DNA of 64,000 nt from CATQHS01 sp965203375 (GTDB taxonomy: Bacteria; Actinomycetota; Acidimicrobiia; Acidimicrobiales; Aldehydirespiratoraceae). Below, in pieces: positions 23,073 to 31,745 of the stretch; within the stretch, counting starts at the first letter, position 1, and every line of letters begins with the position of its first letter. The translations under genes and the position numbers were made by a program. Location of the stretch: assembly GCA_965203375.1 (NCBI GenBank), contig OZ241886.1, positions 310,001 through 374,000 of the forward strand. The letters are read 5' to 3'. Under the pieces are notes generated by a model. It was given only the letters and a program-made list of their open reading frames with translations. It was not told the DNA's origin and did not search any database.

Positions 23073-25363
23073 GCCTGCCCTTTAAACCTCCGCCGCTGAT
23101 CGAGGCCCCGCTGCCCCGCTGTCCCGCCGTCGGTGGCCGACCTGAGCAGGGCCCAGACCCGGGCCGGGGTCAGCGGCAGCTCCGTCGGCCAGGCCCCCAC
23201 TGCCCGGCCTACGGCCGCGGCCACCGCGGCCGGCACCGGGTTGAGCGCCCCCTCGCCCGCGCCCTTGGCCCCATAGGGCCCGGCCCCGTCGCCCCGCTCG
23301 GCCAGCAGGGAGGTGATCCGCCGGGGCATGTCGGTGAACCGAGGCACCCGGTACTCGACGAGGTTGGGGTTGGTGAGCTGCTCGCCCTCGTAGACCATCT
23401 CCTCCCACAGCGCGATGCCCAGCCCCTGGGTGGCCGCCCCCAGGTCCTGTCCCTTCACCAGGTCCGGCTCGATGGCCCGGCCCACGTCGCCCACCGTCAC
23501 CAGGTGTTCGACCGCCACCTCGCCGGTGGCCTCGTCCACCGCCACCTCCACCCCCACCGCGCCGATCTCCCAGAACGGGGGCAGCAGCGCGATGGGGCCG
23601 TCGCCCCGCACCACGCCGATCCCCACCGCCTCGCCCGCGTCGGCCCCGAACCACTCCCGGATCACCGCCGCCGGCTCCAAGTCCGCCCCGGCCGCGTGGA
23701 CGAGCCCGCCGCGGCTGGTCGCTTCGCCGGGGTCGATCCCGGCGGAGGCGGCCGCCATGACCCGAAGCTGCCGCCACAGATCCTCGCAGGCGGCCTCGAC
23801 GGCCAGGCCCACCACCGTGGTGGTGCGGCTGGCCCCGGTGGTCCACTCGAAGGGGGTGTACAAGGTGTCGCTCTGGCCCACGGCCACTGCGTCGGCCGCC
23901 ACGCCCATCCGGCGGGAGACGATCTCGGCCAGGGCGGTGCGGCTTCCCTGGCCCATCTCGGTGCTGCTGGTGAGCAGGGTGACCGACCCGTCGGCGTGCA
24001 TCCTCACCTGGGCGGTGGAGATGGGCGAGGCCCCGGCGTCGCTGGCGGTGACGGCCACCGCCCGGCCCCGCCGCACTCCGAGCTCGTCCGCGCCGGCGTG
24101 GCGCTCCAGCTCGGCGGCCACCGCATCGAGGTCGGAGGTCAGGTCGGCGTCGAGTCCCCGCTTGCCTTCGATGATCGTGCCGCCCGGCGGCAGCAGGTTG
24201 CGGCGGCGCAGCTCCGTCGGGTCGATCCCCAGCCGGTCGGCGGCCATGTCCATGTTCAGCTCGCCGGCCAGAGCCCCCTGGGGGGCGCCGAACCCCCGGT
24301 ACGACGAGGCCGGGGTGGTGTTGGTGTAAACGGCCGTGCCCCTCACCCGCAGGTTGGGCACCCGGTAGGGGCCGAAGCTCCGGTTGACGCTCTTGGTCAG
24401 CACCAGCGGGCTGTTGTCGGCGTAGGCCCCGGTGTCGAAGACGATGTCGATGTCCCGGGCGCAGATCCGGCCCTCGGAGTCGAACCCGGTCCGCACGGTC
24501 ACCTGGGCCCCATCGGCCCGGGTGGTGTGCATGGCCCCCTCCACGTCGGTGTCCACCCGCACCGGCCGCCCGGTGGCCCACGACGCGGCGGCGGCCAGCG
24601 GCTCCAGCTTGGTGTAGGACTTCGACCCGTAGCCGCCGCCGATGTAGGGCACCTCCACCCGCACCGCGGCCAGCGGCAGCGAGAAGATCCGGGCCAGCTC
24701 CTTGCGCACCATCAGCGGGTGCTGCGCGGTGGACACGACGTGCAGGCCGCCGGGCTGCCAGTCGGCCAAGGCGTTGTAGGTCTCCATGGCGTAGCCGTAG
24801 ACCAGCGGGAATCTGGCGGAGGTCTCCACCACTTCGGCGGCGCCGGCCAGGGCCGCGTCCACGTCTCCCCAGCCCAGCTCGGCCCGGTGGGCGGCGTTGT
24901 CGGCTGCGGCCTCCGGCTTGACGCCCAGAAACCCCCGCTCGGGCCCGGTGTAGGACTCCTCGTGGATGAGCGACTCAGAGGCCAGGGCCTCGGCTGCGGT
25001 GGTGAGCGTCGGAAGGTCCTCGTATTCGATCCACACCAGCTCGGCCGCGTCGGCTGCCTCGTGGGGGGTCTCGGCCACCACCGCGGCTACTGGCTCCCCG
25101 TAGTAGCGGACCTTGCCCTCGGCCAGGATGGGATGGTCGCAGACGATGTGGCCGAACCGGCGCCCCAGGTCGCCCAGGTCACTGGCGGTTATCACCCCGA
25201 TCACCCCCGGGGCCCGGCGGGCCTCGTCGGCGTCGACGGCGACGATGCGGGCGTGGGCCCGGTCGGACCGCACCACCGCGGCCCAGGCCATGTTGGCCAT
25301 CGTCGCGTCGCTGGCGTAGCGGGCCCGCCCCGTGACCTTGGCCCAGGCGTCCCGCCGGGTCAC
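23069..25363 (-). CDS. Molybdenum hydroxylase large (Mo-binding) subunit (764 aa)
   Basis: This is a full-length XdhA/CoxL-type subunit that binds the molybdopterin cytosine dinucleotide cofactor and hydroxylates an aldehyde or N-heterocycle. Blocks visible are KVTGRARYASD, VEVPYIGGGYGSK, SSYRGFGAPQG, STEMGQGSRT and the terminal GAKGAGEGALNP with the catalytic Glu. It lacks the AYRGAGR-type signature of CoxL, so it is not a CO dehydrogenase. The GTG at 25363 overlaps the stop of the [2Fe-2S] subunit gene by 4 nt (GTGA). Gene order is FAD, Fe-S, Mo subunits in one tight operon. Confidence 0.93.
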   Translation of the reverse strand: MTRRDAWAKVTGRARYASDATMANMAWAAVVRSDRAHARIVAVDADEARRAPGVIGVITASDLGDLGRRFGHIVCDHPILAEGKVRYYGEPVAAVVAETPHEAADAAELVWIEYEDLPTLTTAAEALASESLIHEESYTGPERGFLGVKPEAAADNAAHRAELGWGDVDAALAGAAEVVETSARFPLVYGYAMETYNALADWQPGGLHVVSTAQHPLMVRKELARIFSLPLAAVRVEVPYIGGGYGSKSYTKLEPLAAAASWATGRPVRVDTDVEGAMHTTRADGAQVTVRTGFDSEGRICARDIDIVFDTGAYADNSPLVLTKSVNRSFGPYRVPNLRVRGTAVYTNTTPASSYRGFGAPQGALAGELNMDMAADRLGIDPTELRRRNLLPPGGTIIEGKRGLDADLTSDLDAVAAELERHAGADELGVRRGRAVAVTASDAGASPISTAQVRMHADGSVTLLTSSTEMGQGSRTALAEIVSRRMGVAADAVAVGQSDTLYTPFEWTTGASRTTTVVGLAVEAACEDLWRQLRVMAAASAGIDPGEATSRGGLVHAAGADLEPAAVIREWFGADAGEAVGIGVVRGDGPIALLPPFWEIGAVGVEVAVDEATGEVAVEHLVTVGDVGRAIEPDLVKGQDLGAATQGLGIALWEEMVYEGEQLTNPNLVEYRVPRFTDMPRRITSLLAERGDGAGPYGAKGAGEGALNPVPAAVAAAVGRAVGAWPTELPLTPARVWALLRSATDGGTAGQRGLDQRRRFKGQA

Positions 25364-25896
25364 GGCGCAGTCCGTTCGGCGTCTGGGTCTGGGCATTCGG
25401 CTTCGGCCGACCGCTCGGCGGCCAGCATCACGGCCGTCTCGATGGGCGCGTAGCCGGTGCAGCGGCAAAGGTTGCCGTCCAGCCACTCCCGCACCGCGGT
25501 TCGGTCGGGTTGGGGGTTCGCGGCCAGCAGGGCGACGGTCATCATGACGAACCCGGGGGTGCAGTAGCCGCACTGCAGGGCGTTGGCCGCCGCGAACGCC
25601 TCCTGCGCCGGGTGCAGCTCCCGTTGGCGGGCCAGGCCCTCGACGGTGACCACCTCGGTTCCGTCGAGGTCGACGGCCAGCAGGCAGCACGAGCTAGCCG
25701 GCTGTCCGTCCACCAGCACGGTGCAGGCCCCGCACACCTGGATGCCGCAGCTCACCTTGGTGCCGGTGAGCCCGAGCCGATCCCGCAACAGCTCCGCCGC
25801 AGTGAGCCGCACCGGCGTCAGCGCCTCGACCCGCCGCCCGTTCAGACCGAATTCGATCACCACCGAGGTCGGCGCCGGGGCCTGAGGGTCGGTCAT
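25360..25896 (-). CDS. Molybdenum hydroxylase [2Fe-2S] small subunit (178 aa)
   Basis: The N-terminal plant-type cluster motif is CGIQVCGACTV with its fourth Cys in ASSCC. The C-terminal four-helix cluster motif is CGYCTPGF and NLCRCTGY. It transfers electrons from the Mo site to the FAD subunit. The start ATG overlaps the preceding stop (ATGA), and its own stop overlaps the next GTG. Confidence 0.94.
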   Translation of the reverse strand: MTDPQAPAPTSVVIEFGLNGRRVEALTPVRLTAAELLRDRLGLTGTKVSCGIQVCGACTVLVDGQPASSCCLLAVDLDGTEVVTVEGLARQRELHPAQEAFAAANALQCGYCTPGFVMMTVALLAANPQPDRTAVREWLDGNLCRCTGYAPIETAVMLAAERSAEAECPDPDAERTAP

Positions 25897-26687
25897 GGGG
25901 CTGGCTTTTCAAGCAAAGTCTGCAAGTGCTCTCGCAGCACCGAGCGTTTGTATTCGGCCGGGCCGCACAGATCGGTGACGATGTCGAGCCCCGTCACGAA
26001 GTCGTCGAGCCCGGCGGAGTCGCCCGCGGTCAGCACCGCCCGCATCGGCCGCTCGACCGCGGCACCGACGGTGATCTCCCACCGGTCCTCGTCCGCCAAG
26101 ACGGCCACCCCCAGGGTGGGCCGCTCGTAGTTCTGAAGCTTCCAGTACGACAGACCGGCTGGCTCGAACGGCGCGGTTACCGACACCAGGATCTCGTCGG
26201 GTTCCAGCGAGGTCTCGAACGCCCCGGTCACCAGCTCGTCGATGGCCAGGGTGCGGATTTCCCGGACGGAGCGGACCTCCGCGGCGGCCCGCAGCGCGGT
26301 CAGCACGCAGGCCAGGTCGGAGCGGGGCTCGGCGAAGCAGAGGTTGCCGCCGATGGTGCCGGTGGCGCGGACCCTGGCGTTGCCCACCCGCCCCGCGGCC
26401 GCGGCCAGCACGGGCAGATGCCGCCGCACGCCGGGGTGCTCGGCGATGCGCCGGTGGGTGACCGCCGCCCCGATCTCGACCGCGCCCGCCTCGGCGTCCA
26501 CCGCGATGCGCCCCAGAGCCTCGACCCGCTTGAGGTCCACCACCGCGGCCGGGCGGCGCAGCCCCAGCCCCATGGCCGGCACCAGCTCAGTCCCGCCCGC
26601 GTAAGGCACATGCTCAGCGTCCACCGAGCCCAGCACCTCGACCAGATCGTCCGAGCGAACCAGCCCCAGCTCCGGCAGCACCCCCAT
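25893..26687 (-). CDS. Molybdenum hydroxylase FAD-binding subunit (264 aa)
   Basis: This is a CoxM/XdhB-type protein with the FAD-binding signatures YAGGTELVPAM (AGGTxL type) and TGTIGGNLCFAEPRSD. It passes electrons from the Fe-S subunit to an acceptor. It is the first gene of the three-subunit operon, with a 73-nt repeat region upstream. Confidence 0.93.
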   Translation of the reverse strand: MGVLPELGLVRSDDLVEVLGSVDAEHVPYAGGTELVPAMGLGLRRPAAVVDLKRVEALGRIAVDAEAGAVEIGAAVTHRRIAEHPGVRRHLPVLAAAAGRVGNARVRATGTIGGNLCFAEPRSDLACVLTALRAAAEVRSVREIRTLAIDELVTGAFETSLEPDEILVSVTAPFEPAGLSYWKLQNYERPTLGVAVLADEDRWEITVGAAVERPMRAVLTAGDSAGLDDFVTGLDIVTDLCGPAEYKRSVLREHLQTLLEKPAP

Positions 26688-26709
26688 CAGGCTTCAGCCT
26701 TGATCAGGC

Positions 26710-26815
26710 TCAACTTTCGAACCGACCTGAGGAACCGCTCGAGTGGCGGTGACATCTGGCACGGCGGCGCTGGCGAGGCGGTTCAACGTTTGAGCTGGCC
26801 TGAGGAACCGCTCGG
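26710..26815. repeat. 73-nt spaced repeat in the divergent region
   Basis: TCAACTTTCG...CCTGAGGAACCGCTCG and TCAACGTTTG...CCTGAGGAACCGCTCG occur 73 nt apart between the Mo-hydroxylase operon and the divergent surface-protein gene. The 186-nt gap holds no other recognised feature apart from ATTGCAC-like sequence near 26835. Confidence 0.5.
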
Positions 26816-26873
26816 GAGCCGAAGCGCTCCACTGCTTGCACTATGTCGTTGGTTGGTGGATCATGGTGTCGGG

Positions 26874-28610
26874 ATGGCATCAGAGGGACGGGATCGATCA
26901 AATCGTTGGCGTCAAAGCCCTGTTTGGCAGATCGGGAGTGTAGCGATTTTTGGCCTGGTGATCGCCAGTGTCTTCGTCATTCGATCCCTGACTGCGAGCA
27001 ACGGAGGCACCGCCCCGGCCGCTCCGGCTGAGGAACGAGCGGCAGTCGAAGGTGATGAGTCTCTGGTCGATGGCCCCGATGGTACCTCGGCTGGGGATAG
27101 GCCCAATGAGGGGATCAGCGACCTGCCTGTACCTCCAGAAGAGCCCACCGAGTCAAGCAGCTCCTACTCGTCCGAACCCGAAGTGATTGATGAACAGCCC
27201 GCTACTGACATCGACACCGGTGACGACGAGGTTCAGCGTCCGCCCGAGCCCGAAGCGATTGACGAGCAGCCCGCCATCGACATCGACACCGGTGACGGCG
27301 AGGCTCAGCGTCCGCCCGAGCCCGAAGTGGTCGATAAGCAGCCCGACCAAGTGACCACAACCGCCGAGCCAAGCGACGCGGTTCTTGTTGATGAAGAGAA
27401 TGGCACTGAGTTCGAGGTTGGAGTTGGCAGCCCAATGAGCTGGGGGACAGGCACTGGATGGATAGTGCCTTGGGGTGATGGGATTCTTGAAGTCGGCTGG
27501 CTAAAGATAGGCGAAGAACGAAACGGTAACGGTATATATAACGAAACTCAACTCGTAGCACGGAGCCTGCTTAATAGCGACGATTGTCAAAGCATACGGC
27601 CTATATCTAAAGCCGTTGATTATCAGAACTGTTGGGGCGAACTAAACCACTATCTGATACCTAGTACAGGCGGAAGCATCGCAGCGATTATATCCGACGG
27701 TGAGCGTTTGATAGTTGCCTCCCAAATGGATAAGCAAGCCTATATATCAGTTACAGGCGATCTAATGGATTGGGATACCACTGAAGTTAGCCTTACGCGC
27801 CCGCCTAGTTTGCCAGACTTTGTGTATGCTATATCCCGTGTAGATCACCTAGCAATCGGTCCGAATAGTTGGTTACTAAAGATAACTACTGAATTTACTA
27901 TAGATATCCTAGTTCAAGCAGGCGTAAAAGAACCAAGAACTGAATTGAGTATATACGATTTACGTAAAGAACTGGACGATATTACAGTTACTTATGAAGA
28001 TGGTGTTCAAATTAGATGGTGGACTGACGAAGAGAGATCAGACCTTATGGAGCAATTCTTTACGTGGGAGGATCTAGGATTTGATCTGGATATGTTCGAT
28101 AAGTATTACTCTCCCCAAGGTAATAAACCTTATGTCTTCCCTGAGAATATTAAGGGTTCGGTGTGGACGGCCACCTGGGAAGGAGATCCGATGCGAATAG
28201 ACTTGCCCGATATAGTTGGTGATACATGTTGTGCCATCGTAGGAACGGCTGCCGGGTACTTAGCAATATCAGATCCAGGAGCACCAGGTTATGACCCAAC
28301 ATGGTTCGGGCCGGCGGAGGCATTCTTCTCTCAGGATGGTCAGCGATGGGTTCCAATTGACTCTCCTTCGGATGTATTCCTCAATATTTGGGCCGTGAAG
28401 AATGGCGTCGTTGCCTCTAGTGTGCCCGTTAAAAGTGACGATCAACTGTCGGGGTCGAATTGGGATAACATTCACTGGTGGCTCTCTGACTCAGACGGCT
28501 CCAACTGGCGAGAGATCGAAGGACTTCCCCAGCCGCCGATGTTGTCACCTTTTCAATATCCCACAATTCGGCTTGCAACCGGCTTGGCAGTTGAGTCGCC
28601 CTCGGAGTAG
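26874..28610 (+). CDS. Membrane-anchored extracytoplasmic protein with Pro/Glu repeat stalk (578 aa)
   Basis: A single transmembrane anchor (about 18-38) is followed by an acidic, Pro-rich stalk containing two and a half 24-residue repeats, and then a 440-residue soluble domain. The domain has many Trp- and Gly/Asp-containing strands (AAGYLAISDPG, FFSQDGQRWVPID, WWLSDSDGSNWREI), reminiscent of BNR/sialidase-like propeller blades. No catalytic signature is recognised. The first 400 nt are GC-rich and the rest is clearly AT-richer, so the gene is a mosaic. The ATG at 26874 is chosen just before the basic residues preceding the anchor. Confidence 0.62.
   Translation: MASEGRDRSNRWRQSPVWQIGSVAIFGLVIASVFVIRSLTASNGGTAPAAPAEERAAVEGDESLVDGPDGTSAGDRPNEGISDLPVPPEEPTESSSSYSSEPEVIDEQPATDIDTGDDEVQRPPEPEAIDEQPAIDIDTGDGEAQRPPEPEVVDKQPDQVTTTAEPSDAVLVDEENGTEFEVGVGSPMSWGTGTGWIVPWGDGILEVGWLKIGEERNGNGIYNETQLVARSLLNSDDCQSIRPISKAVDYQNCWGELNHYLIPSTGGSIAAIISDGERLIVASQMDKQAYISVTGDLMDWDTTEVSLTRPPSLPDFVYAISRVDHLAIGPNSWLLKITTEFTIDILVQAGVKEPRTELSIYDLRKELDDITVTYEDGVQIRWWTDEERSDLMEQFFTWEDLGFDLDMFDKYYSPQGNKPYVFPENIKGSVWTATWEGDPMRIDLPDIVGDTCCAIVGTAAGYLAISDPGAPGYDPTWFGPAEAFFSQDGQRWVPIDSPSDVFLNIWAVKNGVVASSVPVKSDDQLSGSNWDNIHWWLSDSDGSNWREIEGLPQPPMLSPFQYPTIRLATGLAVESPSE
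27174..27350 (+). repeat. 72-nt in-frame tandem repeat (24-aa stalk units)
   Basis: Units start at 27174, 27246 and 27318 (partial), each encoding an EPE(V/A)IDEQPA...DIDTGD...QRPP block. The third copy breaks off after EPEVVDKQPDQ. The repeat encodes the extended spacer between membrane anchor and outer domain. Confidence 0.85.
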
Positions 28611-28618
28611 TAGGCGGA

Positions 28619-29074
28619 TCAAGCTGTCAAGCCGGTGGCGGCTTGGGTGCAGAAGGCGTCTACTTGCTTGGCGGCTTTGGATCGGATCGCTCTGGCGCCC
28701 AGGGTGGCGACTCGGCCGGTGATCTCGTAGGAACCGCTCAGGCGGATTCGGGTTAGATCGGGGCCTTCCTCTATGAGTTGGACCGCGGCGTCGATCATGA
28801 TCCGGGACCGGACTTGGCGGTCCTCGCCCCGGGCCTGCACGGCCACCTCGTTCGGCTCGTCCATGGTCACCACCTGGATGCCCAGGTCGGCTCGCAGGGC
28901 GAAGGGCCCCACCTTGTCCTCCAGCACGGCCTCATAGCGGGCCAGGGGCTCCACCTCGGCCACCGAGTGCAGGATGGGCAGCCACGACGCCACCGTCGGG
29001 ACCTCCATCAGCCGCTCCCACACCGCGGCCCGGCTTGCCGCCGCGGTGAACTCCCTCTCGACGCTCTCCCGCAT
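28619..29074 (-). CDS. CoxG-like SRPBCC-domain protein (151 aa)
   Basis: This is an SRPBCC-fold protein of the CO-dehydrogenase subunit G type (VWERLMEVPTVASWLPILHSV at the start and LSGSYEITGRVATLGARAI near the end). CoxG proteins recruit or help assemble molybdenum hydroxylases at the membrane. The Mo-hydroxylase operon lies close by on the same strand, separated only by the divergent surface gene. The start region GGCTGAGGCGATGCG is tandemly duplicated 42 nt upstream. Confidence 0.8.
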   Translation of the reverse strand: MRESVEREFTAAASRAAVWERLMEVPTVASWLPILHSVAEVEPLARYEAVLEDKVGPFALRADLGIQVVTMDEPNEVAVQARGEDRQVRSRIMIDAAVQLIEEGPDLTRIRLSGSYEITGRVATLGARAIRSKAAKQVDAFCTQAATGLTA

Positions 29075-29197
29075 CGCCTCAGCCGCTCAGCCCGGTCCCG
29101 CCGAGTCGGCTCGCATCGCCTCAGCCTCTCTGCCCGCAAGCTCCGTCGAGCCCATGTCGCCGTCCCCGTCGCCGCCGCTGCGCCCGCAAAGCGTCGC

Positions 29198-30181
29198 TCA
29201 GGCCCGCAGGGCGGGCAGGACCTCGCGGCCCAGCAGCTCCACTGAGGCGAACCACCGGTCGAAGTTCATCCGCAGGTCGAACACCAGGTGCTCCACCCCG
29301 ACCTCGGCGAAGCGGCCCACCTGCTCCACCACCTCTTCGGGGGTGCCGGCGATGAGCGAGCCCTCTATGTCCTCGGCCGTCTCGAACCGGCCCGATGGGG
29401 GCTTGGCCCACCACTTGCCCCGCTTGTTGGCCCAGGCCAGCAGTCCGTCCAGGTTCACCCCGGCCCGGGCCAGCTCGCTGGTGGCCGCTATCGATGTGGG
29501 TGGGATGACGGCGACAGTGGGCATCCGCCGCCCGTTGCGGGCGGTCAGCTCCCGCATGGTCGCGGCCCGCTCGGCGATGGTGAGCAGGGTGGTGCGGCCC
29601 GGCATCCAGCCGTCGGCGTACTCGGCGGCCAGCCGGGCCGAGCGGGGGGTGGCCCCGCAGTACCAAAACGGCACCGGTTGGCCCGGCTTGGGCTCGATGG
29701 AGATGTTCTCGAAGGAGTAGGCGCCGTCGTCGTGGGTGACGCCGTCCTCGGTGAGCAGGCGGCGCAGGATCTCGGCGTTGGAGCGCACCAGCTCCACCCG
29801 GTCGGCTCCGGCCATGTCGATCACCTCGAACTCGTGGTCGAAGGTGCCGGCCCCGAAGCCCAGCACCACCCGGTCGCCCACCAGCGTGCACAGGGTGGCC
29901 ACCGAGATGGCGGTGTGGACCGGGTGGCGGAACGGGATGAGCGACCCGGTGCCCAGCTCGATCTGGTCGGTCACGGCCCCGATGGCGGTCAGGGTGGTGA
30001 GCGCCTCATAGAAGGTGATGTCGGACGCCTCCATCTCGGAGTGGGGCTCGAACACCAGGTGGTCGCGCACCCACAGCGAGTCGAAGCCGAAGCTCTCGGC
30101 CAGCACCGCCCCGTCCAGCACCGCCCGCCGGCTGGCGTGGGCGCCGAAGTGCGGCATCAGCAGTCCGAATCGCATGGTCAT
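29198..30181 (-). CDS. LLM-class F420/FMN-dependent oxidoreductase (327 aa)
   Basis: This luciferase-like monooxygenase fold protein has the N-terminal MRFGLLMPHF strand, SFGFDSLWVRDHL, GTGSLIPFRHP, VLGFGAGTFDHEFE and PFWYCGATPRSARLAAEYADGW. Actinobacterial members use F420 or FMN. Relatives in catabolic clusters include RutA-like ring-opening oxygenases. A GAGAGG site precedes the first ATG (30181); a second ATG lies two codons later. A 21-codon ORF overlapping the stop of the upstream amidohydrolase ends 9 nt before it. Confidence 0.87.
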   Translation of the reverse strand: MTMRFGLLMPHFGAHASRRAVLDGAVLAESFGFDSLWVRDHLVFEPHSEMEASDITFYEALTTLTAIGAVTDQIELGTGSLIPFRHPVHTAISVATLCTLVGDRVVLGFGAGTFDHEFEVIDMAGADRVELVRSNAEILRRLLTEDGVTHDDGAYSFENISIEPKPGQPVPFWYCGATPRSARLAAEYADGWMPGRTTLLTIAERAATMRELTARNGRRMPTVAVIPPTSIAATSELARAGVNLDGLLAWANKRGKWWAKPPSGRFETAEDIEGSLIAGTPEEVVEQVGRFAEVGVEHLVFDLRMNFDRWFASVELLGREVLPALRA

Positions 30182-30190
30182 CAGGTCCTC

Positions 30191-30256
30191 TCAGTCGCCC
30201 CGGCATCGCATGTTCGCGTGGTCACCCGCCGGCGCGGGCCGCGGCGGCGTGGTCAT
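30191..30256 (-). CDS. Short ORF between amidohydrolase and LLM genes (21 aa)
   Basis: The ATG overlaps the amidohydrolase stop as ATGA. The ORF stops at 30191, 9 nt before the LLM start, with the LLM ribosome site GAGAGG in the gap. It resembles the relay mini-ORFs but lacks the terminal overlap. Confidence 0.25.
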   Translation of the reverse strand: MTTPPRPAPAGDHANMRCRGD

Positions 30257-31644
30257 GGGATAGACGGGCGGGCCAGGCGGCCCCAGCCCGGCTCGCCCAT
30301 CACGGTCCGGTCTTCGTACACGTCTTTGCCCCGCACCATGGTGCGGTGGATGCGGCCCTTGGTGACCCGGCCGTCGTAGCAGGTCCAGCCGCACTTGGAG
30401 AGCACGGTGTCGGCGGAGTGGCGGGTCTGGTCGTTCGGGTCGAAGATCACCAGGTCGGCGTCGTATCCGGGCCGGATGAACCCCTTGTCGGGCAGGTTGA
30501 ACTCCCGGGCGGGCTCCTCGGCCACCACCTCGGCCACCCGGGGGAGCGAGATCATGCCGTCTGCGGCGCAGTCCAGCAGCAGCGGGTACTGCTCCTGGAT
30601 GCCGGGGGTGCCGGTGTGGCAGGCCCAGCAGTCCTCCCAGCCGATCTCCTTCTCCGCCCGGGTGTGGGGGGCGTGGTCCGAGGACAGCATGTTGATGGTG
30701 CCGTCGTTGAGGGCCTCCCACACCGCGGCCCGGTGGTTGTCGGGCACCCAGTAGGACAGGGCGTAGGGGCCGAGCCGCTCGATGTCGGTCCACCGGGACA
30801 GGAACAGGGCCCAGTGGTTGACCTCGCAGCTCACCTTCACCCCCCGGGCCCGGGCATGCCGCACCATCTCGATCGACCCCTCGGTCTGCATGTGGACGAT
30901 GTGCAGCTTGGTGCCGGTGGCCTCGGCCATCTGCAGCAGCACGGCGATGGCGCTGTCCCAGATAAGGCCGTTGTGGGTGGCCAGGGTCTGGGCGTAGGCG
31001 GCGGGGCTGCGGTCGCCCCGGTCCCAGTGGGTCTTCTCGATCACGTCCATGATGGCCTGGTCGTGGGGGTGGACCATGAAGGACCGCCCGGTGGGACCGA
31101 TGGCCTCGAACATGCGCAGCAGATGCCCGTGGTCGTGGATGCCGGTGCCGCTCGGGTGCGGGTAGTCGCGGCCGGTGTCCACCACCATGTAGATCTTGTA
31201 GGCGGCCACCCCGGCGTCGGCCATGGGCTCCACCTGGTCGAGTTCGCTGGGCACCGGGTTGTGGTTCCAGTCGACGATGCTCTTGGCTTCGTAGAGGTCG
31301 AACAGTTCGTCGAGGATCTGGCGGGTCTTGGTGACCGGGTTCAGGTTGGGCATCCCGAACACGGTGGTGACCCCTCCCGCTGCCGCTGCTGCGGTGCAGG
31401 TGCTGATGTCTTCTTTGTGGACGTAGCCGGGCTCGCGCAGATGCACGTGGACGTCCACCATCCCCGGCAGCACCCACTTGCCCCGGGCGTCGATGACCTC
31501 CACCGACTCGGGCAGCTCCAGGACCCCGGGCGCGGCGACGGCGGCGATCTTCTCGCCCGCGATCAGCACGTCGGCCTCTGCGGCGCCCGTGCCGGTTATA
31601 ACCGTGCCGCCCGCGATCACCCGGTCCACGCCGCCGACCGTCAT
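30253..31644 (-). CDS. Cyclic amidohydrolase, dihydroorotase/hydantoinase/allantoinase type (463 aa)
   Basis: This TIM-barrel metal-dependent amidohydrolase has DVHVHLREPGYVHKED supplying two metal His, a probable carboxylated Lys in AAYKIYMV, further His in FMVHPHDQA and LHIVHMQTEG, and the final Asp in LSSDHAPHTRAEK. Such enzymes open hydantoin, dihydropyrimidine or allantoin rings. In this cluster it probably hydrolyses a cyclic amide produced by the oxidoreductases. Its ATG overlaps the stop of a 34-codon ORF that itself overlaps the stop of the preceding hydrolase. Confidence 0.88.
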   Translation of the reverse strand: MTVGGVDRVIAGGTVITGTGAAEADVLIAGEKIAAVAAPGVLELPESVEVIDARGKWVLPGMVDVHVHLREPGYVHKEDISTCTAAAAAGGVTTVFGMPNLNPVTKTRQILDELFDLYEAKSIVDWNHNPVPSELDQVEPMADAGVAAYKIYMVVDTGRDYPHPSGTGIHDHGHLLRMFEAIGPTGRSFMVHPHDQAIMDVIEKTHWDRGDRSPAAYAQTLATHNGLIWDSAIAVLLQMAEATGTKLHIVHMQTEGSIEMVRHARARGVKVSCEVNHWALFLSRWTDIERLGPYALSYWVPDNHRAAVWEALNDGTINMLSSDHAPHTRAEKEIGWEDCWACHTGTPGIQEQYPLLLDCAADGMISLPRVAEVVAEEPAREFNLPDKGFIRPGYDADLVIFDPNDQTRHSADTVLSKCGWTCYDGRVTKGRIHRTMVRGKDVYEDRTVMGEPGWGRLARPSIP

Positions 31645-31745
31645 ATCCGGCCCCCGGCCTCGCCCCCGGCTGTCGCTGCGCTGCTGGCCGTTGCTGCGCC
31701 GCCGACTACCCCTGTGCCGACTGAAGCCGCGCCGCCGGCCGTCAC
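31641..31745 (-). CDS. Relay mini-ORF between alpha/beta hydrolase and amidohydrolase (34 aa)
   Basis: GTG overlaps the upstream stop (GTGA) and the TGA overlaps the next ATG (ATGA). The peptide is a simple Ala/Gly/Ser/Thr-rich sequence with internal repetition (GGAAS, GGAAT, GGEAG), as expected of expanded junction DNA. Confidence 0.35.
   Translation of the reverse strand: MTAGGAASVGTGVVGGAATASSAATAGGEAGGRI

Noticed and set aside
23069..25363. Aerobic CO dehydrogenase large subunit
   Set aside because: The CoxL active-site loop AYRCSFR-type signature is absent; the motif here is SSYRGFGAPQG, typical of other Mo-hydroxylases.
23504..25453. Long plus-strand open frames opposite the Mo-hydroxylase operon
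   Set aside because: They are His/Gly/Arg-rich antisense shadows of GC-rich genes, without homology.
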